Below are positions 19,082-32,691 of a DNA stretch of 64,000 nucleotides, in pieces. Made by a program: the position numbers and the translations under genes. Within the stretch, counting starts at the first letter, position 1. The number at the start of each line of letters is the position of its first letter. The stretch spans positions 620,001-684,000 of the forward strand of contig OY763325.1 in the NCBI GenBank assembly GCA_963667315.1. The letters run 5' to 3'. The DNA comes from DAINPP01 sp963667315. Its GTDB lineage: Bacteria; Thermotogota; Thermotogae; MWEM01. The notes beneath the pieces are model-generated. The model ran no database searches, was not told the origin of the DNA, and was given only the letters and a program-made list of their open reading frames with translations.

Positions 19082-19424
19082 GCAAAGCACTAAGATTGTT
19101 GGTGACTATTATGAGAATCTCGCTTGTGATTATTTAAAAAGAAATCATTATAAGATTTTAGAAAGGAATTACAGAACACGTCTTGGTGAAATAGATATAA
19201 TCTGCAAAAAAAAGAATGAGCTTATATTTGTTGAGGTTAAAGGCGGGAAATCTTTTCCGGAACCTTATTTGAGGGTTGACGCCAAGAAAATTCAAAAATT
19301 AATTTTGACTATGGAAAAATATATTCATTCTTCTGTGAGGGAATGGGATTATATACGATTAGATGTTATATCTATCACTGAACCTTTAAAGGAAATAAAG
19401 CATTTTCAAGACATATTATCTTGA
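19062..19424 (+). CDS. yraN: YraN/UPF0102 family nuclease-fold protein
   Basis: 120 residues with the UPF0102 pattern: GDYYENLACDYLKRNHYKIL at the N-terminus, then GEIDIICKKKNELIFVEVK, a PD-(D/E)XK nuclease core with E, D and EVK in place. Proposed Holliday-junction or DNA-processing role, not settled. TTG start behind AAGGGG, 7 bases before; overlaps gatC by 20 bases. Last gene of the plus-strand half; it converges on the rRNA operon. Confidence 0.88.
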   Translation: MFQKYLKQSTKIVGDYYENLACDYLKRNHYKILERNYRTRLGEIDIICKKKNELIFVEVKGGKSFPEPYLRVDAKKIQKLILTMEKYIHSSVREWDYIRLDVISITEPLKEIKHFQDILS

Positions 19425-19461
19425 TCTCAATATTTTATAAATAAGTATTTATTACCAATAA

Positions 19462-19485
19462 AAGACCACCTGCATAGGTGGTCTT
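19462..19485. terminator. hairpin between yraN and the rRNA operon
   Basis: Nine-base perfect stem AAGACCACC / GGTGGTCTT with a six-base loop. On the minus strand it is followed by TTATTGG; on the plus strand no T-run follows. It may end readthrough from either side. Confidence 0.45.
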
Positions 19486-19535
19486 GCTCGTTACGAGGAT
19501 AATATATGTGGCGTTGCATAATCTTTTCGTAAGAA

Positions 19536-19568
19536 CAAAAAGAAAACCCCATCCTAAAAAGGATGGGG
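19536..19568 (-). terminator. rRNA operon terminator
   Basis: On the minus strand the stem CCCCATCC / GGATGGGG with a six-base loop is followed by TTTTCTTTTTG. It lies 13 bases beyond the 5S 3' end. Typical intrinsic terminator. Confidence 0.85.
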
Positions 19569-19580
19569 TATAAAGGAAAA

Positions 19581-19698
<118 letters not shown>

Positions 19699-19967
19699 AT
19701 AAAGGGTATGTTCTCAAGAAAGACTATCTTTCTCATGAACAAAATAAGTCATTCAAAATAGCATAAGGAATTTTCATTACTTTTAAAACTGACGCTTACT
19801 ATTCGGAACTCTGTCAAGTTCCATTTTATCCTTCTTCCGATTATCTGGAGTTTTATGATCTTTCGCAGAAAGATTTTAAAATCTCCCAAATAACTTTCAG
19901 CTAACTACTTGGAGTTTCGAAGAAACTCCCAAGGAACTTGTTTTGCAAGTTCCAATTATAGTTAAGG
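19699..19967 (-). other. 23S-5S spacer with stem-loops, no gene
   Basis: 269 bases without tRNA or open frame. Two perfect stem-loops lie next to the 23S end: GGAGTTTC-GAA-GAAACTCC (19911-19929) and GGAACTTG-TTTTG-CAAGTTCC (19933-19953). They probably serve RNA processing. Confidence 0.7.
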
Positions 19968-24888
<4,921 letters not shown>

Positions 24889-25262
24889 CCAATTTTATGT
24901 AACTAATTACATCGTAATTAGTAAAAATCGCTTCAGGTCTTCCCTGTTGTCACTCAGTGATTATGGTCTGAACTTTTCAGTTCGGTCTCCCGTATAAAAC
25001 TTGTCTTTCAAACTATCTCATGAAGTATTCGAAGAATACTTCGAGAAGCTCGTCCCTCAAGCTTCACATCACTTTGGTTTTTTCGGTTTGGAGATTTGTT
25101 CAGAATCTCCTCGCACTCAAATTATATCTGCCCGATATAATTCGCGTTGGAGTCAAAATTTTCATCTTGTCTCACTTGCTGGTTCGTCTATTTTTCGTTA
25201 TCCGTTTTTCAATGACCTCTATTCCAAATCAGAAAATTGATTGTCTTATAATCTTCCGACAG
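24889..25262 (-). other. rRNA leader with four strong stem-loops
   Basis: About 370 bases with no credible gene. Four perfect or near-perfect inverted repeats: ACTAATTAC-ATC-GTAATTAGT (24902-24922), GAAGTATTC-GAA-GAATACTTC (25022-25042), GGAGATT-N7-AATCTCC (25090-25110) and AATTATATC-TGCCC-GATATAATT (25120-25142). Probably transcribed leader with processing or antitermination roles. Confidence 0.65.
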
Positions 25263-25292
25263 AAAAAACACGCTGTTTCAAACAACAGCGTG
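25263..25292 (-). terminator. intrinsic terminator after lemA
   Basis: Minus strand: CACGCTGTT and AACAGCGTG form a nine-base stem, followed directly by TTTTTT. It is 64 bases after the lemA stop. Confidence 0.85.
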
Positions 25293-25295
25293 CAT

Positions 25296-25324
25296 ATACT
25301 ACCATTAATATCGATATTTGTCAA
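25296..25324 (-). promoter_or_regulatory. likely rRNA operon promoter
   Basis: Minus strand TTGACA (25324-25319), 17-base spacer, TAGTAT (25301-25296) preceded by TGG as an extended -10. Best sigma-70-type match upstream of the 16S gene. A start about 7 bases on would fall inside the 5' arm of the lemA terminator. Alternative promoters closer to the 16S gene were not convincing. Confidence 0.55.
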
Positions 25325-25356
25325 TTAATAAAAAGTAACTATAATACGAACAAATA

Positions 25357-25911
25357 TTAAAATTCCAAATTCACATTAGGAGCATCTTTTTCGGATTCGG
25401 GTATGCTGAAAAATTCAAATGGTTTAAAACCAAACATGTTTGCAATGATATTTCCCGGAAATACCTCAATTGCAGTATTGTATTTCATGGTAATATCATT
25501 GTAGAACTGTCTGGAATAAGCAATTTTATCTTCTGTTTTTGTAAGTTCACCCTGAAGGGACATAACATTTTCGTTTGCTTTTAAATCAGGATAATTTTCC
25601 ATAACAGCAAATAATCTTCCCAGAACACCGCTTAATTCACCTTCAGCTTGTATTCTTTGATTTGGAGTGCCAGCGTTCATCGCTTTGTTTCTGGCTTCCA
25701 TTACTTTTTCCAATGTACCGCTTTCATGTTTCATATAGCCTCGAACAGAGTTGACAAGGTTCGGTATGAGATCACTCCTCCTCTTCAATTGTACGTCGAT
25801 TTGACTCCAAGAGTTCTGTACCTTTTTTCTTTCTGTAACGAGTTTGTTGTAAGTACCGATAATCCATACAGCAATAACAACGACTATTCCTAAGATAATC
25901 CAGAGAGCCAT
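25357..25911 (-). CDS. lemA: LemA family membrane protein
   Basis: 184 residues: one N-terminal membrane helix (WIILGIVVVIAVWIIG), then a long helical bundle facing out or periplasmic by family precedent. TYNKLVTERKKVQNSWSQID and RRSDLIPNLVNSVRGY are the family's core motifs; FNDI-type and FPGNIIANMFGF segments are also present. Function of LemA is unsettled. Own -10 box upstream and terminator downstream, so probably a single-gene transcript. The usual TPM-domain or peptidase partner is absent. Confidence 0.93.
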   Translation of the reverse strand: MALWIILGIVVVIAVWIIGTYNKLVTERKKVQNSWSQIDVQLKRRSDLIPNLVNSVRGYMKHESGTLEKVMEARNKAMNAGTPNQRIQAEGELSGVLGRLFAVMENYPDLKANENVMSLQGELTKTEDKIAYSRQFYNDITMKYNTAIEVFPGNIIANMFGFKPFEFFSIPESEKDAPNVNLEF

Positions 25912-25948
25912 AATATCCTCCTTTAATAGTAATATTGATTCTTAATTT

Positions 25949-25954
25949 ATTATA
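25949..25954 (-). promoter_or_regulatory. -10 box for lemA
   Basis: Minus strand TATAAT in the context GTAGTATAAT, 38 bases before the lemA start; ribosome site AAGGAGG lies between. No good -35 seen. Confidence 0.5.
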
Positions 25955-25979
25955 CTACATTTCTTACCTTTATTGATAT

Positions 25980-27068
25980 CTAAAAATCTCTGTAATAAGA
26001 ATTACTGTATTCAATAAAGTCTAAATTTATATCATTGAAAATTCTTTTAAAAACCTCCGGGAAATATTTTTCTGTATTAAAGTGAGAAATATCAATAAGC
26101 GAAAAATTATTCTCATTTGCAAATTGAAAGTCATGATAACCAATATCTCCGGTTATAAATACATCTGCACCACTCATGGGAACTGATTTTAATAAATCCT
26201 TACCGCTTCCGGTACAAAACGCAACACTTTCTATTTTTGCATCCAAATCCCCATTATACTTGATAGACGGTTCTGATGTTATTAATTTTAATTTCTTTAA
26301 AAGATCTCTTAAAGTGGATTCAGAAGGTAATTTCCCAATTCTCCCGATATAAAAATGTCTTTCAGGCATATCTAAAAGAAATGCTTCCATGGCGACTTCT
26401 TCATAAGGGTGCGCTTCTTCAACTCCCTTTATTAAAGAAATTAATTTTTTCTGAGGGATAACACTTTCGATCTTCACTTCATTTACATATTCCCTTTTAT
26501 CAAACTCTCCAATGAAAGGATTAGTCCCTTCACGAGCTTTAAAAGTCCCAATTCCATTACTGGAAAACGTACAATCTGAATAATTTCCAATCCAGCCGCC
26601 ACCAAGTTCTGCGATTTTATCAACAATGATCTCTTTGTGGGTCTCGGGTACAAAGACCTGGACCTTATAAATAGGATTCATTTTAGATTTTTTGAAACCT
26701 TCTATATTTTTAAGTTCCAATAACTCGGCAAAATAATCGTTCAGCCCACCCCAAATTATGTCAATTGGTGTATGCACTGAATAAAGAGTAATCTCATTTT
26801 GTATGCATTTTGTTAGTAATGCAGCCTTTTTTTCTTGTAAATTAATCGTTTTAAACGCTGAAAAGAAAAAGGGATGATGAGAAATTATAAGATTGCTTCC
26901 AGTATTAAGTGCCTCTTCAACAACCGCTTCATTAATATCTAAAGTTAAAATCGGCTTTTTTACCACTGAGTCAAAAGGACCGATCTGTAGACCGCTATTA
27001 TCAAAATCTTCCTGAATGGATAGGGGAATTCTCTCTTCTATTAGCGTGATGAAATCTGTTACTTTCAT
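25980..27068 (-). CDS. Nif3-like dinuclear metal protein (YqfO type)
   Basis: 362 residues. The two Nif3 halves carry the metal ligands: LIISHHPFFF near 60-70, SVHTPID near 100, and GADVFITGDIGYHD plus DISHFNTEKY near the C-terminus. A YqfO/CutA-like insert occupies the middle (about 125-230, starting YKVQVFVP). Proposed GTP cyclohydrolase-type or regulatory metal enzyme; role unknown. I chose the ATG at 27068, with GGAGG 5 bases before it; an ATG at 27080 lies inside that ribosome site. Last gene of the era operon, 12 bases after the permease. Confidence 0.9.
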   Translation of the reverse strand: MKVTDFITLIEERIPLSIQEDFDNSGLQIGPFDSVVKKPILTLDINEAVVEEALNTGSNLIISHHPFFFSAFKTINLQEKKAALLTKCIQNEITLYSVHTPIDIIWGGLNDYFAELLELKNIEGFKKSKMNPIYKVQVFVPETHKEIIVDKIAELGGGWIGNYSDCTFSSNGIGTFKAREGTNPFIGEFDKREYVNEVKIESVIPQKKLISLIKGVEEAHPYEEVAMEAFLLDMPERHFYIGRIGKLPSESTLRDLLKKLKLITSEPSIKYNGDLDAKIESVAFCTGSGKDLLKSVPMSGADVFITGDIGYHDFQFANENNFSLIDISHFNTEKYFPEVFKRIFNDINLDFIEYSNSYYRDF

Positions 27069-27080
27069 AAAAACCTCCAT

Positions 27081-30008
27081 TTATTCATAATATTTTAAAG
27101 CTTCTGCAGGGCTTAATTTTGATGCTTGAAAACTCGGTATCAATGTTGAGATTATAGAAAAAATATAGAAAATTAAAACAGTCCTTCCAAGCTCTATCCA
27201 AGGAATAGAGAGAATATTTCCACCGGGTGCTCCTATGTCTGAGAAGAGAGCGTTCACAAGGGACGATGTGATTATACCCGAAAGAATCCCAATAAACAAT
27301 CCTACAATTACAATAATGCTTGTTTCAAACAAGAATGTATGAAAGATCTCTTTTCCATTGAAACCAATTGCCTTAAGCATACCAATCACTTTTTTTCTAT
27401 CAAGGAATGCCCGGTACATCGTAATTGAGATTCCAATGATTCCTATAATCATTCCAAAATAAAGAAAACCGTTTAGTACCTGAATCATGCCTGTAATAGC
27501 CACTTCTGATATTTCAATCACATCATCATCAGTTATTGCAAGTAAATTCTTTTCCTCCATAAAATTTCTGAATAAAAGTTTATTATTTTTTATCTCTTCT
27601 TTTGTGGTTCCTTTTACTTTTACGAGCAAATATTTAATTGTATTTGCGTTTTCTATAACCTCAGGGTTGTTAAAAACAATCCCTTGGAAAAAGGTGACAT
27701 TATCAAAAATAAAAGTTCCAAGGAGTTCGCTATCCTCGTTCAACGATGTTTCATCTTCAATATTTTCAATTTTTGCAACATCATTAGATTTACTCCTTAA
27801 TATGATATATTGATTGTAATTTTCTTCCATTGAAAGTAATGCGTCATCAATTGAATTAACAGAACCACTACCAACCCACTCACCTATATCTGAATTGATC
27901 TGTAAGCCTACATCGGAATAAAAGACCTGCTGACGCGTTTCAAAATCATCGGTTATTATTGATGTATAAAGTTCATTTACTTTCTCAATAAACGGCTTTG
28001 AGCTAAGTTCTTTTTTCAAGTTTTCAGAAGAAGTATTAAAAAGATCCGGAATAAAAGCATTATAGCTCCAGAATATTGTTTCTTTACTTCTTTCAATTCC
28101 TTTTTGCTGAGTATAAGGAATAACGGATACTAAAACAATAATATAGATAACAAGAGAATACATTGCAATCATTAATGCCGTTTTTCTCCTTTCGTTTTCA
28201 GGATATGCAATCCCAAGTTTTAATACATAAGGTTTAAAAATTTTTGAAAGAAATGTTCCGGTTAATACCTTTCTTAATAAAACAAGATTGTTCATAAAGA
28301 GTATGGAAAGCGAAAGTATAAAAACGCCGCTTTTTTCAAGTATCAAAAGGAGGTATTGGAATGGATAATCTTCAAGTTTAACATTTATCACAAAAGATGC
28401 TATCAGAAGTATTACAAGTGGTGTATTATATAGGATACTTGCAAAGAGAAGTTTTATATGTTTTTTCTTTGTATGATGAAACAAAAATACACTTAACGGA
28501 AGGCTAAATAAAGAAATTCCTAAGTAGAAAAGGGTAAGATACTCTGAGATATAACCATATGACATCAAAATAATTCCAAAGATGATAAAAAGAAAACAAA
28601 TAATATTTCTTAATTTGCTGGTGGATTCTTTCTCCTCCTCAATTCCTTTAACGGCATTTACGATCTTAAAATTCGATATTTTTCTTGAAAAAAGGTAAAT
28701 TGTCATTAATGAGATAATGACTCCGGAAAGGTAAGAAATAATAATGGAATCCCAGCTGATATAAAATTTAAATACGGGTATGTCAGCCATATTAACGAGT
28801 GTATTTCCAATAACATCAAGGAATTTATTTGATAAGGAAAACACATACTGTGTAATATTCCCAAGAATAAATTTGGAAACTAAGATGCCACATAGAACAC
28901 CTAAACCTGAGGAAAATATCGTATAAAAAACTCCCTCAAGAAAAAACAATTGTTTTATATCTTTTTTTAGGAAACCTATGGCTCGTAGCATTCCCAGTTC
29001 TTTAGCACGTTCTTTTGCCAGCATATTAAACGTATTAATAATCAAGAATAATCCTGAGAGAATAGAAAAACAACTAAGTAATAAAAAAACATACCCGATA
29101 TTTGCCATTCCAGCAGCTTCAATTTCGTTATTTTTAATTTCCTGGATCACAAAAACGCTTGGATCAAGATTACTGTGTTTATAAAAATCAATAATCTGAG
29201 GAGAAAGATATCTTCCATTAAGCCAGTCCCCTGTATTTGATATCAAAAGTAAATTCATTTTACCTGCGTATTCAGGGAAAAGCGAGTAGAAGTAATCCAT
29301 ATCCATAAAAATACATCTACTAGGTTGACCATGCCGATCAAGATTGTTTAAAGTCAGTAATTCTTTTTCTGAAACCACGAAATTTTCAAGCGGTTTCTTT
29401 TTATTGAATATTTCAAGCGTTTTGCCAGTTGGTTTGGAGATTGATAGTTCCTGAATTGAGATATTTCCAAAAATCTCTTTATCTATAACAACACGAAAAC
29501 CTTCTGAAAGGAATTCTGAAAATATACCGGGGTTATTAAAATCAAACGCGATTAACTTAACTGTATCGTTATTCAGCATGTTGGCAATCGTATTTGTTCC
29601 ATTATAAAGATTAACATTTATGAAAAAAGCATTGTTCACATAATCAGTATAAATACTATTTTCAATACTGTCAGAGAAATCTGAAATTTCTGAAGGATGA
29701 AACTCTGAAGGGATATTTAATTTTGAAAACATAGAATTTTCCTGAGAAAAATCATCTTTATAAAGGACAAGATCTATTTCCCCTATATCTTGTTTTGTCT
29801 GGGCATATAACATAAATTTCATTGAATCGTTTATACCGAGAGAGCCTGTAATCATAGCTGTTCCAACCATTGAACCTAATATTATAAGCAAAGTTTGTGC
29901 TTTTCGCCTGTAAAGATTTCTTATCGCTATTAATCGTATCTTTTTATTTAACATCAATAAAACCAATATAAATACAAGAAAAAGTATAACAGATAATAAT
30001 ATATTCAT
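27081..30008 (-). CDS. FtsX/MacB-family ABC transporter permease
   Basis: 975-residue membrane protein with two FtsX-type domains. A short N-terminal membrane helix precedes the region IRLIAIRNLYRRKAQTLLII, typical of the MacB/LolC start; a second such segment is near residue 625 (NERRKTALMIAMYSLVIYII). Large extracytoplasmic loops follow each start. The clusters of helices near 305-445, 470-570 and 825-970 fit about ten spans. The signature MLRAIGF (around 345) and MLKAIGF (around 880) are typical of FtsX repeats. Its ATPase is encoded 14 bases upstream. Such systems export lipoproteins or peptides or drive cell-wall enzymes; the adjacent transglycosylase favours an envelope role. Confidence 0.88.
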   Translation of the reverse strand: MNILLSVILFLVFILVLLMLNKKIRLIAIRNLYRRKAQTLLIILGSMVGTAMITGSLGINDSMKFMLYAQTKQDIGEIDLVLYKDDFSQENSMFSKLNIPSEFHPSEISDFSDSIENSIYTDYVNNAFFINVNLYNGTNTIANMLNNDTVKLIAFDFNNPGIFSEFLSEGFRVVIDKEIFGNISIQELSISKPTGKTLEIFNKKKPLENFVVSEKELLTLNNLDRHGQPSRCIFMDMDYFYSLFPEYAGKMNLLLISNTGDWLNGRYLSPQIIDFYKHSNLDPSVFVIQEIKNNEIEAAGMANIGYVFLLLSCFSILSGLFLIINTFNMLAKERAKELGMLRAIGFLKKDIKQLFFLEGVFYTIFSSGLGVLCGILVSKFILGNITQYVFSLSNKFLDVIGNTLVNMADIPVFKFYISWDSIIISYLSGVIISLMTIYLFSRKISNFKIVNAVKGIEEEKESTSKLRNIICFLFIIFGIILMSYGYISEYLTLFYLGISLFSLPLSVFLFHHTKKKHIKLLFASILYNTPLVILLIASFVINVKLEDYPFQYLLLILEKSGVFILSLSILFMNNLVLLRKVLTGTFLSKIFKPYVLKLGIAYPENERRKTALMIAMYSLVIYIIVLVSVIPYTQQKGIERSKETIFWSYNAFIPDLFNTSSENLKKELSSKPFIEKVNELYTSIITDDFETRQQVFYSDVGLQINSDIGEWVGSGSVNSIDDALLSMEENYNQYIILRSKSNDVAKIENIEDETSLNEDSELLGTFIFDNVTFFQGIVFNNPEVIENANTIKYLLVKVKGTTKEEIKNNKLLFRNFMEEKNLLAITDDDVIEISEVAITGMIQVLNGFLYFGMIIGIIGISITMYRAFLDRKKVIGMLKAIGFNGKEIFHTFLFETSIIVIVGLFIGILSGIITSSLVNALFSDIGAPGGNILSIPWIELGRTVLIFYIFSIISTLIPSFQASKLSPAEALKYYE

Positions 30009-30022
30009 ATCCGCACCATCTT

Positions 30023-30685
30023 TTATAAAATTTTACCGCTGTCCATTTTCAAGATTATATTTGAAAATTTTGCGATTCTTTCATCATGCGTCACAATTAC
30101 AAAAGTCTTTTGGAATTCTTTATTGAGATATAAGATCAAATCCATAATTTTTAATCCAGTTTCAGTATCTAAAGCGCCTGTTGGTTCATCAGCCCAAATA
30201 ATTTCGGGATCGTGAACCAATGCTCTTGCGATTGAAACTCTTTGACACTCACCACCACTTAATTGATTGGGATAATGCTTAACCCTTTCTGATAATCCGA
30301 CTTTTTTTAAGACTTCTTCCGCTTTTTTTTGTGTATTTTTCAAATGCTGTTTTTGAGTCAGGAGAGCCATTTCAACATTTTCTACAGCATTTAAAACCGG
30401 AATCAGATTGTAAGACTGGAAAATAAACCCCATCGTTTTTGCTCTGAATTTTGTTTTTTTGTTATCTGACATCTTGTTTAAAATTTGATTATTTATTGTG
30501 ATAATACCGCTATCAGGTTCGTCAATTGCAGAAAGACAGTTTAACAAAGTGCTTTTTCCGCACCCTGATGGGCCAAGAATAGAAACGATTTCTCCTTTTT
30601 TTATTTCCAGGTTTATATCCGTTAAAGCTTGTATCTTATTCGGTCCGTTTTGATATGTTTTATTTATTTTTTCTGCTTTTATCAT
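30023..30685 (-). CDS. ABC transporter ATPase, LolD/MacB type
   Basis: 220 residues. Walker A GPSGCGKSTLLN near 38, Q-loop FIFQSYN near 88, signature LSGGECQRVSIARAL near 140, Walker B IIWADEPTGALD near 164 and switch His in VTHDER near 200. The AMTMGFIFQSYNLIP-like layout is that of MacB/LolD ATPases that pair with FtsX-type permeases. Partner of the next gene. ATG start behind GGAGG. Follows the transglycosylase by 16 bases. Confidence 0.95.
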   Translation of the reverse strand: MIKAEKINKTYQNGPNKIQALTDINLEIKKGEIVSILGPSGCGKSTLLNCLSAIDEPDSGIITINNQILNKMSDNKKTKFRAKTMGFIFQSYNLIPVLNAVENVEMALLTQKQHLKNTQKKAEEVLKKVGLSERVKHYPNQLSGGECQRVSIARALVHDPEIIWADEPTGALDTETGLKIMDLILYLNKEFQKTFVIVTHDERIAKFSNIILKMDSGKIL

Positions 30686-30701
30686 AAAAGCCTCCTATTG
30701 A

Positions 30702-31217
30702 TTAATCAGTATTTAAATAATCCATATACAGTAATGTGTATACGGTTTTGTACAATAGAATACGATTACTGTATGTTCTATCAAAAATTTCATTTGCGTT
30801 TAACATTCTCTGAATTTTATTCGGTCCTTTATGATAACCGTTTAAAGCAAGAGAAATATCTTCAAATCGAAGAATCAATGATTTGAGATAATATGACCCC
30901 ATCAGAATATTATTTTCTGGTTCACGCCAATTCCCGATTATGATGTTTTTTTGATATAACCATTCAGCTGTATCCGGCATAAGTTGCATTAAACCAAAGG
31001 CTCCGGAAGATGAAACAGCTCTTTCATTGAAATTACTTTCCATTTTTATGGTTGCCGCAATCAATGAAGAAGGTAAAGTATATTCTCGAGCGGCTTTGTT
31101 AATTTCAACGATAAAAGATAGCGGAAATAATTTATACAGGAAAACCAGTGAAAAGAAGAGAAAAACGATAATGATGAAAAGAAAATTCAAGATTTTATTT
31201 TTTGTTTGAAATTTCAT
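30702..31217 (-). CDS. membrane-anchored lytic transglycosylase (SLT domain)
   Basis: 171 residues. An N-terminal membrane helix (FLFIIIVFLFFSLVFLYKLF) anchors an SLT domain that cleaves peptidoglycan glycan strands. The catalytic Glu lies in IKMESNFN near 59, followed by SSSGAFGLMQLMP and LALNGYHKGP, the remaining family motifs (the usual AYNAG is NGYHKG here). Four bases after the TPR protein; the ABC exporter follows. Acts on the outer face of the membrane. Confidence 0.9.
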   Translation of the reverse strand: MKFQTKNKILNFLFIIIVFLFFSLVFLYKLFPLSFIVEINKAAREYTLPSSLIAATIKMESNFNERAVSSSGAFGLMQLMPDTAEWLYQKNIIIGNWREPENNILMGSYYLKSLILRFEDISLALNGYHKGPNKIQRMLNANEIFDRTYSNRILLYKTVYTLLYMDYLNTD

Positions 31218-31221
31218 TTTC

Positions 31222-32691
31222 TTACTCTCCCTTCATATCAATTACTTTTGAAGCGATCTTATATTCATTAATAGCATCTTCATCTCTCCCCATTTTTTCA
31301 TATAGTTGAGCTGTCTTGATATGTATATCAGCATCCATAGGTTTTTGAATTGAAGCTTTTTGAAGAAGTGATAAAGCTTTTCCCGTTAAACCGATCCTCT
31401 TCAGAAAAACACCTTTCGTTTTTAAGGGTAACATTAAATAAATGATTATAAACACAATTATCAATAGTGGAATAATTATAAATGGATTGAAATTATAATC
31501 CGTAAAATAATTCTGTATTTTTAAAAGCAAACCGTCTTTTTCTTCTTTCTCCATTTCATTTGAAATGTCTACATTCAGGGTTTCATTGAAATTATTTAAC
31601 GTATCCTGTAGTTCCTGATTTTTTAAAGAGAGTTTTTTTGCGTCATGATACTTTGATTTAATTTGTTGATCAGCATAAACAAGTCTCGTAGAAGCATTTT
31701 TAATCATATTCTGTATTTTTTCATCAAGATTTCCTGTTTTTATTTGCATCGAATTATACTGATTTAGATATCCGAGAAATATATCGCTTAAACTACTCAA
31801 AGTAGTTGCTTCCGAAGTAATAAATCTTTTCGACAAAATTTCAACATTTTCCAGATACTCGAAATAATTACTAAGGGATAAATAATAATTATAGTTCTGT
31901 TTTGGGATGTTATTTTCAAAATCCGATTTGTAATAGATCTGATAGATATTAATATATGTATTCAATAAAGAAAGTTGTTCTTTATAACTTGCCTCATCTG
32001 ACATATCGATATACGGAGTGATTTGAATAGAGAGATAATTGATAAATTTTTCTCCACCAAATTCAACCAATTGTCTATACAGATCATTACCAAAATAATA
32101 TTTATTAATCTTGATCGTATTGATTAAATGATTGGTCAGTACTTTTAATTGATCTCCTGAAAGTTTTTCTACAAGGTTAAGTCCCAATAGTTTGTTTAAT
32201 TCCAAATACCTTCGGAAGTCTTCAAATCGATAATGCACAATTGAATCCTGAAAATCCGGTATGATGAAATCTGCTATTTCGTAACTGTTTTGATAGGTTG
32301 TAGTCGCTTCTTTTAATTCAGATACAGCATCTATAAGTCTTTCTGTGTTTTCACCTATTATTGCCTGAAAGATTTCATCCCCGGCTGAGTATTGAGTTGC
32401 CAATTCAATTTTTTTATATATTCTTTTTAGCAATCTGTCCGTTTCATCTTCCGACGGAAGGTTCTCTTTCGCATAAAGCAAAGTTGAAAGGCATGAATAC
32501 AATGCATCTTTCAAGGTATTAATGTTTTTTTGCATAGCATAGATTGAATCAAAATCATATATGATGTCTTGAGAAATATTTTTTTCTTGAGGCGCAAGAA
32601 CAGCTGAATCATTTTCAGCAAAAAGCAAACAATTCAGAAAAACAATTATAAGAAAAACAATGAGCATTCTTTTTTGTTTTTTGAAAGCCAA
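31222..32691 (-). CDS. exported/membrane TPR protein of unknown function
   Basis: 489 residues. N-terminal signal or anchor (MLIVFLIIVFLNCLLFA, residues 9-25), a long helical external part (about 30-400) with coiled-coil character, a membrane span near 405-425 (FIIIPLLIIVFIIIYLM), and a short cytoplasmic tail with a TPR-like pair of helices (ADIHIKTAQLYEKMGRDEDA). No named family recognised. The TTG at 32691 has AAGGAG 8 bases upstream and overlaps cca by 46 bases; an ATG at 32667 has no ribosome site. Sits before the transglycosylase, so an envelope or wall-assembly role is plausible. Confidence 0.6.
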   Translation of the reverse strand: MAFKKQKRMLIVFLIIVFLNCLLFAENDSAVLAPQEKNISQDIIYDFDSIYAMQKNINTLKDALYSCLSTLLYAKENLPSEDETDRLLKRIYKKIELATQYSAGDEIFQAIIGENTERLIDAVSELKEATTTYQNSYEIADFIIPDFQDSIVHYRFEDFRRYLELNKLLGLNLVEKLSGDQLKVLTNHLINTIKINKYYFGNDLYRQLVEFGGEKFINYLSIQITPYIDMSDEASYKEQLSLLNTYINIYQIYYKSDFENNIPKQNYNYYLSLSNYFEYLENVEILSKRFITSEATTLSSLSDIFLGYLNQYNSMQIKTGNLDEKIQNMIKNASTRLVYADQQIKSKYHDAKKLSLKNQELQDTLNNFNETLNVDISNEMEKEEKDGLLLKIQNYFTDYNFNPFIIIPLLIIVFIIIYLMLPLKTKGVFLKRIGLTGKALSLLQKASIQKPMDADIHIKTAQLYEKMGRDEDAINEYKIASKVIDMKGE

